Translations under genes and position numbers: made by a program
The notes under the pieces: model-generated
What the model was told of the DNA's origin: nothing
The model's input: only the letters and a program-made list of their open reading frames with translations
Databases searched by the model: none
Assembly (NCBI GenBank): GCA_040757065.1
Contig: JBFLXR010000013.1
Location: 1 to 64,000 of the forward strand
Direction of reading: 5' to 3'
Length of the DNA stretch: 64,000 nucleotides
Source of the DNA: JBFLXR01 sp040757065
GTDB taxonomy: Bacteria > Pseudomonadota > Gammaproteobacteria > Burkholderiales > Gallionellaceae
In this document: positions 34,417 to 43,786 of the stretch, piece by piece
Layout of the letters: each line of letters opens with the position of its first letter
Numbering within the stretch: the first letter of the stretch is position 1

Positions 34417-34877
34417 AGCGTTGGGTGTTGGCTGGATTACTCTGCCTGATGCCGCTGTTCGCATGGGCCGGCGAAGCAAAAGATTTGGCGGAAGACCCTG
34501 TGCTGGAAAAGCGCATGATCGGTCTGGCGGAAAAGTTGCGGTGTCTGGTGTGTCAGAACGAATCGCTGGCTAGCTCGCATGCCGAGTTGGCGGAAGATTT
34601 GCGTCGCGAAGTCCGCGAACAGATGCAGAAGGGGTTGAGCGATCAGGAAATCATCGATTATCTGGTGTCGCGCTACGGCGATTTCGTGCTCTACGATCCG
34701 CCGGTGAAAAGTTATACCTATTTGCTGTGGTTCGGGCCGTTCGCTTTGTTGCTGCTCGGCGGTGGCGTGCTGGTGTATCAGTTGCGTAAGCGCCGCCAAC
34801 TGATTGCCGAGCCGGAATTGTCGCCGGAAGCGCAGCAACGTGCCGCTGCACTCCTTAACGATCGAGAAGATAAATAA
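34413..34877 (+). CDS. ccmH: Cytochrome c maturation protein CcmH
   Basis: A 154-residue protein with a signal peptide (LLCLMPLFAWAGEA). The CcmH_N domain has the redox motif LRCLVCQNESLASSHAELA, and a C-terminal transmembrane helix follows (YLLWFGPFALLLLGGGVLVYQLRK). It takes part in apocytochrome reduction and haem ligation. The TPR half is a separate gene, ccmI. Confidence 0.94.
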   Translation: MKRWVLAGLLCLMPLFAWAGEAKDLAEDPVLEKRMIGLAEKLRCLVCQNESLASSHAELAEDLRREVREQMQKGLSDQEIIDYLVSRYGDFVLYDPPVKSYTYLLWFGPFALLLLGGGVLVYQLRKRRQLIAEPELSPEAQQRAAALLNDREDK

Positions 34878-34879
34878 GC

Positions 34880-36133
34880 ATGACCCAATTCTGGATAATA
34901 TGTGCAGGCTTGCTGCTGCTCGCGCTGCTGTTCGTGGTGCTGCCGCTGTGGCGCAGCAAAGTGCGCAATAACGATGTCGAGCGCAATGCCGCCAATCTGG
35001 AGATTTTCCGCGACCAGATCTCGGAAATGGATGCCGATCTGCGTAACGGTTTGCTGACGCAAGAACTCTACGAGCAAGGCAAAAAAGAATTGCAAGCGCG
35101 TTTGCTGGAAGAGGCGAATCCCGATGCGGCCGTCCCCTCGCTGCTGAAGCGCAATCCGCATAAAGTCTTGGCGGTAGTGCTGGCGGTGGTGTTGCCCACG
35201 CTGTCTTATGGGTTGTATCAAATTGTCGGCAATAAAAATGCATTTTTGCCGCAAGTGACGCATGGCACGACCGAAGGTTTCGGCGAGGTGCGGTCTGAGT
35301 CGGCAATCAAGGCGCTGGAAGAGAAGGTCAGAAAAAAACAGGACGATCCTGAAGCGATGCTGCTGTTGGCGCGTTCCTACAACGAAATGGAGCGTTTTGC
35401 CGAAGCCGCCGCGACCTATGAAAAGTTGACGAAGTTGGTGCCGAATGAAGCAGGTTTGTGGGCTGACTATGCCGATGCGCTGGCGATGGCGAACGGACAG
35501 ACTTTGATCGGCGAACCGACCAAGTTGCTGGATAAGGCGTTAAAACTCGACCCGAATAACCCGAAAGCTTTGGCGCTAGCGGGATCGGGGGCGATGGAGC
35601 GTGGTGATTATCCGGTGGCGATCCGTCACTGGGAGAATTTGCTGAAGCAGATGCCCAAGGATAGCGAAGACGCCAAGATGATTCAGGGCGGGATTCAGCA
35701 AGCGCGCGATTTCATGGCACAGCTTAAGTCGCAGGGTAAGGCGTCCGTACCGGCTCCGCAAACAATGCAGGCTGCCCCGGCAGGCGGCGCGGAGCGAATC
35801 AGCGGAGTGGTCGAGTTGAGCGATGCCGTGAAAATGCGCGCTTCACCGGACGATACGGTGTTCGTGCTAGCGAAAGCGGCGCAAGGCCCGCAAATGCCGC
35901 TGGCTGTGATTCGCAAGCAGGTGCGGGATTTGCCGTTGCGTTTCGAACTCAACGACGGCATGGCGATGTCGCCGCAAATGAAGATTTCCGATTTTCCCCA
36001 GATTGTGGTCATTGCGCGGGTGTCGAAATCCGGCAGTGCGATGGCGCAGTCAGGCGACTTGCAGGGGACGAGTCAGCCGCTTAAGCCCGGGACTGCAGAT
36101 ATTAAGGTGGTAATCGACCGCGAGGCGAAATAA
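34880..36133 (+). CDS. ccmI: Cytochrome c maturation TPR protein CcmI
   Basis: A 417-residue protein. The N-terminal module has two hydrophobic helices (WIICAGLLLLALLFVVLPLW and HKVLAVVLAVVLPTLSYGLY). TPR repeats follow, for example AMLLLARSYNEMERFAEAAATYEKL, and a C-terminal beta-rich domain (RISGVVELSDAVKM ... VVIDREAK). CcmI grasps the C-terminus of apocytochromes and hands them to CcmF/H. It is the last gene of a nine-gene operon with only 0-14-base gaps. Confidence 0.93.
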   Translation: MTQFWIICAGLLLLALLFVVLPLWRSKVRNNDVERNAANLEIFRDQISEMDADLRNGLLTQELYEQGKKELQARLLEEANPDAAVPSLLKRNPHKVLAVVLAVVLPTLSYGLYQIVGNKNAFLPQVTHGTTEGFGEVRSESAIKALEEKVRKKQDDPEAMLLLARSYNEMERFAEAAATYEKLTKLVPNEAGLWADYADALAMANGQTLIGEPTKLLDKALKLDPNNPKALALAGSGAMERGDYPVAIRHWENLLKQMPKDSEDAKMIQGGIQQARDFMAQLKSQGKASVPAPQTMQAAPAGGAERISGVVELSDAVKMRASPDDTVFVLAKAAQGPQMPLAVIRKQVRDLPLRFELNDGMAMSPQMKISDFPQIVVIARVSKSGSAMAQSGDLQGTSQPLKPGTADIKVVIDREAK

Positions 36134-36347
36134 CGGCAGTAATCAATATGCGTTGTTGATTGCCCGATTTAATGTCATACTCGGGCAGAATCAGGCGGTA
36201 TGCTTGCCTGCGTGCAGCGATAGTTGGTAAACTGACGTGCCGGGTTACGGCTACACATAACAAGAAAGTGTGTCTGTCAGGATGCACGCGATAGGTTCAG
36301 GGGAGAAGTGCGTAAGGGTAATACATTTCGCTTAAGGGGGCGCTGTC

Positions 36348-37226
36348 GTGTTGAATAAAAAAGTTCTGTTGAATGCTATTGTGGCCGGTGCTGTGGTTGC
36401 TTCCGGTTCCGCCAATGCAGCCAGCAACTGGGTGCGTAACGAAGGCGACGTCATGTACATGGCCGACCTTCAATATCAGAATGCAAGTACATACTGGGAT
36501 CGTACCGGTGTGGTCAGAGGGATAGCGGATTCCGTCGGTAATCCCTGTACATCCAATAATCTCAACCTGTTTCAAGGCGTCGAGTATGGCGCATCCTACT
36601 ACTACACACTGTTCGGTGGCATCAGCGTCGGTAAGCGCAGTTGCGGTGTGGACAGCATTTCCGGCGTCGGCGATGCGGAGTTGGGGGTGCGTGGTCGTCT
36701 GAATCCGTCCGAGAACGGCAAATCTTGGGAAGCCAAGCTGACTTTGCCGACCGGCTATGATCGTAATAACTACTTGCGCATGGGTTACGGGCGCGTTGGC
36801 TTGGAACTCGGCGTCCATTACGGCGGTACAGAAGATCCGTACAGCGCCGACCCCTACATGCCCGGCTATGCGCCGCCTTCCGACAGTCATTGGGAATATG
36901 GCGCAATGGTGCGTACCTGGGAAGGTCCGCCCGCCAGCTCCGTCGGTGCATACGGCAAGTGGGTGACTCTGCTGCCGCAAGAGTGGACTTTCGCCGCTAT
37001 GCTGGAAGGCAGCGTTTCGCTGGGACACGGCAAACCTGAGCCGATCGTGAACGCTGCATTTCCCCGTCAGCCCTGGAGCGATGTGCTGAAGGCGAAAGTC
37101 GAATTCAAGCACCTGATCGCCGACGGCTGGGTGTTCTCGGTTTCGCCTGGCCTGAGTTTGTGGGGGCGCAATACGCCGCGTAGCCGCGGCATCAGCTTCG
37201 GTATCCATAAACTGTTTGCGAAATAA
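36348..37226 (+). CDS. Outer-membrane beta-barrel protein
   Basis: A 292-residue exported protein. The signal peptide is NKKVLLNAIVAGAVVASGSANA, then ASNWVRNEGDVMYMADLQYQ. Alternating aromatic/polar strands such as ELGVRGRLNP and KWVTLLPQEWTFAAMLEGSV, and the C-terminus ISFGIHKLFAK, fit a barrel of the meta-pathway/porin-like type. The GTG start 36348 lies just after AAGGGGGCG. The next gene starts within seven bases, so they form an operon. The transported substrate is unknown. Confidence 0.7.
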   Translation: MLNKKVLLNAIVAGAVVASGSANAASNWVRNEGDVMYMADLQYQNASTYWDRTGVVRGIADSVGNPCTSNNLNLFQGVEYGASYYYTLFGGISVGKRSCGVDSISGVGDAELGVRGRLNPSENGKSWEAKLTLPTGYDRNNYLRMGYGRVGLELGVHYGGTEDPYSADPYMPGYAPPSDSHWEYGAMVRTWEGPPASSVGAYGKWVTLLPQEWTFAAMLEGSVSLGHGKPEPIVNAAFPRQPWSDVLKAKVEFKHLIADGWVFSVSPGLSLWGRNTPRSRGISFGIHKLFAK

Positions 37227-37232
37227 TTGCGT

Positions 37233-39887
37233 ATGAAGTTCACCACTCAGCGTATTGGCGGCAGATTCGGGGTGTCGGCGTTGCTGGCATCGATTTTGAC
37301 GGCATTCGCCCCGACTGCTGCCGTGTTGGCTGCGGAGGCGGACAGCGCCTCCGCCCAGCCCGGCGAAGTAACCGTCGAAACGCGTTTGCCGTTTGCGGGC
37401 GATCAACCGGGGCAGTTTTTCTACACGACCTTGCCGATTTCTCTGCTCAATGTAGAGATGGATAAGACGGATGCAGAAATGCTGTTCCGCAAGCCGCCGC
37501 ACGACAAATCCAGCTTCCCGCTGAAGGTGGTGGACGGCAGCAATAAATTCGATGCGCGCGTGGAAGTGAAAGGCAGCTTTACGCGCCGCTTCCTGAAAAA
37601 ATCTTTGCTGATCAAGCTAGAAAAGGGAGCATGGCAGGGGAGTAAGTATATTTCCCTGAATTCCATGGTGACCGATGCCAGCATGATGCGCGAGTGGATG
37701 GCATGGGATATGGCGCGCGCCATGGGGATGGCGGTGCCGAAGAGTTTCTACACGCGTCTCTATATCAACGGCAAATACGCCGGCTTGTTTCTGTATACCG
37801 AATGGATCGGCAGCGAGATGTTTAACCGCGCCGGATTGGGCGGGGACGGCGAGTTGTTTCATGCCAACGATGCGACATTTTGTGCCGACCTGAGCACGCA
37901 ATCGACCAATCCGCAAAACAAGTGTTGGTTGAAGTGGGTACCGAAAGATGAGAATTTTTCTTCATTGGAGCATCTGACCAAAGAAATCGAGGATACGCGT
38001 AGCGTTCAGTTCCACGATTTCATGAACAAAAATTTCCATGTCGATTCGGTCATCAACTGGATCGCGTTGAACGGTCTGACCAGCGACAGCGATACATACA
38101 ACAAGAACTATTTCTTGTACAACAGCAAGAAGACCGGCAAATGGTCTGTTGTGCCGTGGGACTACGATCTGACTTTCGGTCGCAACTGGGATCCGTACTT
38201 GCCGTTCCCGCAAAATACGCTGAACGACAATTTCCAGTACTACTATTCGCCGGATAGCGGTTTCCCGAGCGCTTTAAAAGTGAAAGTGCTGGAAAACCGC
38301 GTGCTGATGGAACGCTTGCGCAATCGCTTGCGCCAATTGCTTGGGCTGGGTAAGCCCAGTCTTGATCCGTCCTTCGGCTGGTTTACGCCCGAACGTATGA
38401 ATTTACGTATCGATACACTGAGGGCCGAGCTGACTAAAGATGCGGAGCAGGATCCGTATTCTGCCGCGCGCGTGAAGCTGTTCGAAGAAGATGCCGAGGC
38501 ACTGAAATACTACGTCTTGGCGCGCTATAACTATTTAAAACACAACATCGTCGGCGATGATAGCCATTGGGTGTATATCTTCGATCCGAATGTACAGCCG
38601 CCTACAACATTCTCCAGCCAGAATCTGAGCGCAAGTGCGTCGTTGCATGCAATCGGCGAAGAAGCCTCGCTTTTCGACCGCTCTAACGGTTTGATGGTGG
38701 CTGTTGTTAAGGCACGCTCGCAATACAAACCTGCACATGTGCTGGCAAAGGCAGTCACTTACCATAAGCCGGACTTCCTGCCGCCGGGGCGTCGTGCAGA
38801 GGAATGTATTCAGCGTAACTGGGCTTTGACGCAAACCAATCCCGGCGTTTCGCTGGTGGCGGATGTCACGTTGGAGTACCTGCAAGAACACTCCAAACAC
38901 CATGAAATCGGCGCTGCGGTGAAGGATAAGCGCAACATGGAATTGTATGTGCTGGAGGGTAAATACTGGCGTCCGGTTCCTACTGAGGTGAATTCGCTCT
39001 CCAAGACCTTTACGGTGCGCAATCTGAGCTTGCCCGATAATTTGACGATGAAATTCGCCGCCTGTGTGAAGAAAGAACCGGGCGAGAAGGTTGAAGAGCT
39101 CGCAGATTACGGTGCATCTTCCCGCGAAACGGCGGAAACTCATCCGGCGGCACCGGCTGCGGCTGTGACTGTCGAAGCAATTCCGGCGCAGTCTGGTGGA
39201 TCGGTTGATGTGGCAACGCAAGAGGCGGAAGCAGCACGTCTGCAGGCTGAACAGGAAGCGAAGGCTCAGCAAGAGGCAGCCAAAACTGCGGAAGCGCAAC
39301 GGCTGCAAGCCGAGCAAGATGCGCAGGCTAAGCGCGAAGCCGATGCTGCGCTAGCGGCAAAGTTACAGGCCGAGCAAGACTCTGAAGCCGCTCGCCAGCA
39401 AGCGTTGGCAGCACAGGAAGCCGAGGCTGCGCGTCTGCAGGCTGAGCAGGAAGCAAAGGCTCAGCAAGAGGCAGCCAAAGCAGCGGATGCGCAACGACTG
39501 CAAGCCGCGCAGGATGCGCAAGCTAAGCAGGAGTCCGAAGCTGCTCTGGCGGCAAAATTAAAGGCCGAGCAGGATGCTGAGGCAGCTAAGTTGAAAGCGG
39601 CACAGGATGAGCAGGCACGCCGCGATGCGGAAGAGGCTGAGGCACAGCGACGTCAGGCGGAAGACGAGGCAAAAGCGAAGCAAGATGCCGAGCGCTTGAA
39701 AGCCGAATTGCAAGCCAACATTCGGGCAGCGGAAAGTGTGGCGCCCAGTGTGGCGGAGGAGGCTGCGGATTCTGGTGCCACAGGCGCTGAGGCACCTGGG
39801 GGGCAGTTTCTGCACCAGCTGATGTATCCCACGCCGGCTCAGTGTCTGAAATTAGTCCAGGTCACTAGCAATAAAGCACATTTGTAA
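37233..39887 (+). CDS. CotH-kinase family protein with TolA-like coiled-coil tail
   Basis: An 884-residue exported protein. After a signal segment ending PTAAVLAAEAD, residues 60-480 are a CotH-type domain: RVEVKGSFTRRFLKKSLLIKL, LYINGKYAGLFLYTEWI and the catalytic-type VVPWDYDLTFGRNWD. A beta-rich domain follows. Residues 660-840 form a long Ala/Glu/Gln/Lys coiled coil like TolA, built from two tandem copies of a 65-residue unit. The C-terminus ends LMYPTPAQCLKLV. CotH enzymes phosphorylate proteins or organise surface structures such as spore coats. The fusion to a TolA-like rod suggests a periplasm-spanning arrangement with the barrel encoded just upstream. A TTG at 37227 could add two residues. 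Confidence 0.82.
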   Translation: MKFTTQRIGGRFGVSALLASILTAFAPTAAVLAAEADSASAQPGEVTVETRLPFAGDQPGQFFYTTLPISLLNVEMDKTDAEMLFRKPPHDKSSFPLKVVDGSNKFDARVEVKGSFTRRFLKKSLLIKLEKGAWQGSKYISLNSMVTDASMMREWMAWDMARAMGMAVPKSFYTRLYINGKYAGLFLYTEWIGSEMFNRAGLGGDGELFHANDATFCADLSTQSTNPQNKCWLKWVPKDENFSSLEHLTKEIEDTRSVQFHDFMNKNFHVDSVINWIALNGLTSDSDTYNKNYFLYNSKKTGKWSVVPWDYDLTFGRNWDPYLPFPQNTLNDNFQYYYSPDSGFPSALKVKVLENRVLMERLRNRLRQLLGLGKPSLDPSFGWFTPERMNLRIDTLRAELTKDAEQDPYSAARVKLFEEDAEALKYYVLARYNYLKHNIVGDDSHWVYIFDPNVQPPTTFSSQNLSASASLHAIGEEASLFDRSNGLMVAVVKARSQYKPAHVLAKAVTYHKPDFLPPGRRAEECIQRNWALTQTNPGVSLVADVTLEYLQEHSKHHEIGAAVKDKRNMELYVLEGKYWRPVPTEVNSLSKTFTVRNLSLPDNLTMKFAACVKKEPGEKVEELADYGASSRETAETHPAAPAAAVTVEAIPAQSGGSVDVATQEAEAARLQAEQEAKAQQEAAKTAEAQRLQAEQDAQAKREADAALAAKLQAEQDSEAARQQALAAQEAEAARLQAEQEAKAQQEAAKAADAQRLQAAQDAQAKQESEAALAAKLKAEQDAEAAKLKAAQDEQARRDAEEAEAQRRQAEDEAKAKQDAERLKAELQANIRAAESVAPSVAEEAADSGATGAEAPGGQFLHQLMYPTPAQCLKLVQVTSNKAHL
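39219..39575 (+). repeat. Tandem 195-base coding repeat in the CotH-protein tail
   Basis: Two copies (39219-39380 and 39414-39575) start 195 bases apart and share long identical stretches coding RLQAEQEAKAQQEAAK. They extend the coiled coil in frame and could change copy number by recombination. Confidence 0.85.
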
Positions 39888-39895
39888 CGTTTTGG

Positions 39896-39928
39896 ATCGG
39901 CAGCCTGCGAGAGGCTGCCGATGCTTTT
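39896..39928 (+). terminator. Terminator after the CotH-protein gene
   Basis: ATCGGCAGCCT and AGGCTGCCGAT, an 11-bp perfect stem around GCGAG, are followed by GCTTTT. The U-tract is short but the stem is strong. Confidence 0.8.
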
Positions 39929-39974
39929 CCGGCATAAGACGCATTCGGCGGCACCTACGCTGGATCGGTAAAAC

Positions 39975-41336
39975 ATGAATACAAGCAGCAACTCCCAATA
40001 TTCGGCCTACGAACGCGTTCTTTCACTCTTTGCCAAAATTCATGCCGGCGAGGGGAGAAGCGTCATCTTTCTGTTTCTGAATTCGTTTTTCCTTTTGTTC
40101 GCATATTATCTGCTGAAACCCGTGCGTGAGGCGCTGGTGCTCGCCGAGGGCGGGGCAGAGGTGAGGAGTTATGCCGTCGCGGCGCAGGCCATTTTGCTGC
40201 TGCTCGCTATTCCGTTGTATGGTTTGCTGTTCCGAGGAAAGCGACGCCTCGAATTGTTGCGCGTCATTACATTGTTTTTTGCTTCTAATTTGTTGGTTTT
40301 CTGCGTGCTCGGGTTGTTGCACGTAAATATCGGCATCCCATTCTTTATTTGGCTGGGGATATTGAGCGTTACGCTGGTTGCGCAGTTCTGGGCGTTTGCG
40401 GCAGATTTGTACAATGTTGAAGCCGGCCACCGACTGTTTGCCTTGATTGCGGCCGGTTCTACCCTCGGTGCGTTAGTTGGCTCCGAGGTAACGAAACTCC
40501 TGCTGGCATATTTCGGCACCTATGGCATGATGCTTGTCGCGGCAGCGGTTATGGCCCTGACGGTGGTGCTTAGCGATCATGCGAACCGGAGCGTGCCGGA
40601 ACAATCGCGCGGTGCCAAAGACGAGGTCATGGGGCTGGATACACAGGCTAGCATACTGCAGGGATTCTCAATCGTCGCCAAGGATCGCTATCTATTGCTC
40701 ATTACAGCTTTTGTACTGCTGTTGAATTGCATCAATAGCACAGGTGAATTTATTCTGGCCAAGGTTGTGATTGAGCGCGCCGAAGCGCTGGTGCTGGCCG
40801 ATGCAACCCAGCATCTGACCAAAAGCGCGGCAATCGGGACGCTGTACGGAGATTTCTACTTTTGGGTGAACTTGATTACCCTGTTTTTGCAGCTATTCAT
40901 GGTGCGCCGCATTTGGCAGCTGATCGGCATTCGCGGTGCTTTACTGATATCGCCGTTCATTGCTTTCGTTGGCTACGGACTGGTGGCGTTAGTGCCGGTA
41001 TTCGCGATCGTTCGGTGGGTTAAAATCGCCGAAAACAGTTCGGATTACTCAATTCAAAGTACCACCCGACACGCACTGTTTCTGCCCGTCAGCCGCGTCA
41101 AGAAATATCAGGGTAAGACTTGTATCGATACTTTTTTCTGGCGTTTAGGTGACCTGATTCAAGCCTTGGTAGTGTATGTCGGCCTGAATGTGTTCGATTT
41201 TGGTATCAAACACTTTGCCTTGGTTAACTGTGTGCTGTCTGCGCTCTGGATCATTGTGGCAGTGCAGATCGATCTGATGTACAGGCGGCATACGCTGCCC
41301 CGCGGCGCAGATACCGAGCACGATCCCATCGAATAA
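39975..41336 (+). CDS. NTP/NDP exchange transporter-family membrane protein
   Basis: A 453-residue polytopic protein of about 11-12 helices. The N-terminal block FFLLFAYYLLKPVREALVLAEGG and the later blocks AFAADLYNVEAGHRLFALIAAGSTLG and HALFLPVSRVKKYQGKTCIDTFFWRLGD match the Tlc/ATP:ADP-antiporter family. The family is best known from intracellular parasites and plastids. Free-living bacteria also carry divergent members whose substrates are unknown, so nucleotide transport is not implied with certainty. It stands alone after a terminator. Confidence 0.82.
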   Translation: MNTSSNSQYSAYERVLSLFAKIHAGEGRSVIFLFLNSFFLLFAYYLLKPVREALVLAEGGAEVRSYAVAAQAILLLLAIPLYGLLFRGKRRLELLRVITLFFASNLLVFCVLGLLHVNIGIPFFIWLGILSVTLVAQFWAFAADLYNVEAGHRLFALIAAGSTLGALVGSEVTKLLLAYFGTYGMMLVAAAVMALTVVLSDHANRSVPEQSRGAKDEVMGLDTQASILQGFSIVAKDRYLLLITAFVLLLNCINSTGEFILAKVVIERAEALVLADATQHLTKSAAIGTLYGDFYFWVNLITLFLQLFMVRRIWQLIGIRGALLISPFIAFVGYGLVALVPVFAIVRWVKIAENSSDYSIQSTTRHALFLPVSRVKKYQGKTCIDTFFWRLGDLIQALVVYVGLNVFDFGIKHFALVNCVLSALWIIVAVQIDLMYRRHTLPRGADTEHDPIE

Positions 41337-41392
41337 TAACCCAGTCTTGTTGCAGTTGCGAGGCTACGCGATTGTGCGACTGTCGCGGTGGG

Positions 41393-42631
41393 TCAGAATT
41401 GCCCCTTGTCCTGATCGTGATTGTGTCTGAGGAACAGCAGACTCATAGCGCCCGATAGCACCAGACCGAAAACGAGAATAATGCTGTAAATCGTAAAATT
41501 CAGCTTATCCATCAGTGCGTAGAGCGACAGCATAGCGAAAATGCTCAGGTTTTCGTTGAAGTTCTGCACAGCAATCGAACTGCCGGCCCCCATGAGTAAG
41601 TGACCGCGATGCTGGAGCAAGGCATTCATCGGGACGACGAAATACCCGCCCATCGCTCCGATCACAATCAGTAAAGCGATGGCCAGTGGCGTATTGGTGA
41701 CCGGGATCATCGCTAAAACGACCAAACCCATAGCAATCCCGACCGGGAGGACGTTGACCGAATGCTCTAGTTTGACAAACTTTGCCGCCAAGATAGAGCC
41801 AATCGCGATGCCGATCGCAACCCAGGCAGTTAACTTTGCCGCCTGACTGAATTCCATTTGCAAAGCAATTGGTGCCCATGCCAGTACGATTAGCCGTAGC
41901 GTAGCGCCTGCCCCCCAGAAAAGGGTGGTGACGGCCAATGAAACTTGCCCCAGTGGGTCTTTCCATAGCAATCTGAAGCAATGTGCAAATTCCTTGACCA
42001 GAAATGCCGGATTGCGGCTAAGTGGGCGGTGGTCGATGGGCACCTTGGGAATGAAGAGGTTAAAGATTGCCGCGGCTATGTAGAGCAGGACGATGATGGC
42101 AATGGCAAGTTCCGGCGCAGTATCGATTCCGGTTTCTATGGCCGGAACATCCCACCACTTCAGCATGGGTTCAGCGATCGATGGGCTGGTCAGAACGCCA
42201 CCGACCACTGAACCCAATACAATGGCGGCAACCGTTAATCCTTCCATCCAGCTATTGGCCAATACCAGTTTCGCGGGAGGGAGATATTCGGTCAGGATGC
42301 CGTATTTTGCAGGGGAGTATGCCGCTGCACCGAATCCGGCCAGTCCGTACGCCACCAGCGGATTGACGCCCATCAGCATGGCGACGCAACCGGTGAGTTT
42401 AATGCTGTTGCTGATGAACATCACGCGTCCCTTCGGCAGCGAATCGGCAAAAGCACCGACGAACGGGGCGAGCAAAATGTAGGAGGCGACAAAGGCTTCT
42501 TGCAAAACCGGCGTGTGCCACGATGGCGCCTGAAGGTCTTTGAGCAATGCAATCGCCGCGAAAAGCAGGGCGTTGTCTGCGAGCGCCGAAAGGAACTGCG
42601 CTGCAAGAATAATATAGAAGCCGAGATTCAT
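41393..42631 (-). CDS. lplT: Lysophospholipid transporter LplT
   Basis: A 412-residue MFS protein with 12 predicted helices. The N-terminus reads GFYIILAAQFLSALADNALLF, with VASYILLAPFVGAFADSLPKGRVM and GFGAAAYSPAKYGILTEYLPP, the LplT signature. It flips lysophosphatidylethanolamine inward across the inner membrane for re-acylation. In many bacteria lplT is next to the acyltransferase aas; here it stands alone, divergent from alr. Confidence 0.92.
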   Translation of the reverse strand: MNLGFYIILAAQFLSALADNALLFAAIALLKDLQAPSWHTPVLQEAFVASYILLAPFVGAFADSLPKGRVMFISNSIKLTGCVAMLMGVNPLVAYGLAGFGAAAYSPAKYGILTEYLPPAKLVLANSWMEGLTVAAIVLGSVVGGVLTSPSIAEPMLKWWDVPAIETGIDTAPELAIAIIVLLYIAAAIFNLFIPKVPIDHRPLSRNPAFLVKEFAHCFRLLWKDPLGQVSLAVTTLFWGAGATLRLIVLAWAPIALQMEFSQAAKLTAWVAIGIAIGSILAAKFVKLEHSVNVLPVGIAMGLVVLAMIPVTNTPLAIALLIVIGAMGGYFVVPMNALLQHRGHLLMGAGSSIAVQNFNENLSIFAMLSLYALMDKLNFTIYSIILVFGLVLSGAMSLLFLRHNHDQDKGQF

Positions 42632-42721
42632 TCGGATTGCGTGGATTTGTTAAGCGCGATTTATATCACGAAACGGGCAGCCCTGCTATTATTGGCATCA
42701 TATTCACCATTGTTTTTTGCT

Positions 42722-43786
42722 ATGCCACGTCCGATTCAAGCCCGTATCGATCTTTCCGCCCTGGAAAACAACCTGAAAGTCGTCAAACGCTACGCTGCGT
42801 CTCGGGTAATGGCGGTCGTGAAAGCCAATGCATACGGTCATGGCTTGCTGCGTACGGTTGAGGCACTCGCGGCGGCGGACGGCTTTGCGTTGCTCGATCT
42901 GCAGGACGCAATTACGCTGCGCGAGCAGGGGGTACGGCAGCCGATACTCTTACTGGAAGGCTTCTTTTCGGCGGCAGATGTGCCGCTGCTGGCCGAATAC
43001 GCGCTCTCGACGGTGATCCATAGTTTGCACCAGCTGCCGATGCTGGATGCCTACCCGCAACGCGGCACATTGGATGTCTGGCTTAAAATAAACAGCGGAA
43101 TGAACAGGCTGGGGATCGATTTGTGCGATGCGCCGGCTGTGATTGAGCGGCTGCGCACGCATCCGGCTGTGAAAAACGTCACTCTGATGACCCATTTTTC
43201 GCATGCGGACGAACCGCACGGGGTGGCCGAGCAGTGGCAGCATTTTTGCGCGGTGAGCGGTGGACACGCTTTGCCGGTTAGTGCGGCGAATTCTGCGGCG
43301 ATTCTGCGGTATCCTCATGCACACGGCGATTGGGTACGGCCCGGCATTATGCTGTACGGCAGCTCGCCGTTTGCCGACGTTTCGGCGGATGCTTTGGGGT
43401 TGCGGACGGTCATGACGCTGAGCAGTGAAGTGATTGCGGTAAAAACGCTGCAGAACGGCGAGTATGTCGGTTACGGTGGGCTGTTCAAAGCGAATGCGCC
43501 CACACGGGTCGGCGTGGTGGCTTGCGGCTATGCGGACGGCTATCCGCGCCATGCCCCGACTGGCACACCAATTCAGGTAGCGGGGCAGCGAACGCGTACA
43601 CTTGGGCGCGTGTCGATGGACATGCTGTGTGTCGATTTGAGTCATCTGACCGAGGCCGATGTCGGAAGCCGGGTGGTGATGTGGGGTGAGGGCATGCCTG
43701 TGGACGAGGTTGCCCGTGCGGCTGGGACAATCAGCTACGAGCTGCTCTGCGCAGTTGCAGCGCGGGTACCGTTCGTCAGTTGCTGA
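42722..43786 (+). CDS. alr: Alanine racemase
   Basis: A 354-residue PLP enzyme supplying D-alanine for peptidoglycan. The PLP lysine lies in MAVVKANAYGHGL, and the second catalytic Tyr in YVGYGGLFKANAPTRVGVVACGY. The start MPRPIQARIDLSALENNL is standard. The last four codons overlap the end of the convergent parA-like gene by 11 bases. It is divergent from lplT. Confidence 0.96.
   Translation: MPRPIQARIDLSALENNLKVVKRYAASRVMAVVKANAYGHGLLRTVEALAAADGFALLDLQDAITLREQGVRQPILLLEGFFSAADVPLLAEYALSTVIHSLHQLPMLDAYPQRGTLDVWLKINSGMNRLGIDLCDAPAVIERLRTHPAVKNVTLMTHFSHADEPHGVAEQWQHFCAVSGGHALPVSAANSAAILRYPHAHGDWVRPGIMLYGSSPFADVSADALGLRTVMTLSSEVIAVKTLQNGEYVGYGGLFKANAPTRVGVVACGYADGYPRHAPTGTPIQVAGQRTRTLGRVSMDMLCVDLSHLTEADVGSRVVMWGEGMPVDEVARAAGTISYELLCAVAARVPFVSC

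Noticed and set aside
39219..39575. CRISPR-like repeats
   Set aside because: The repeats are in-frame coding units of a coiled coil with no spacers; no CRISPR array or cas gene was seen in the window.
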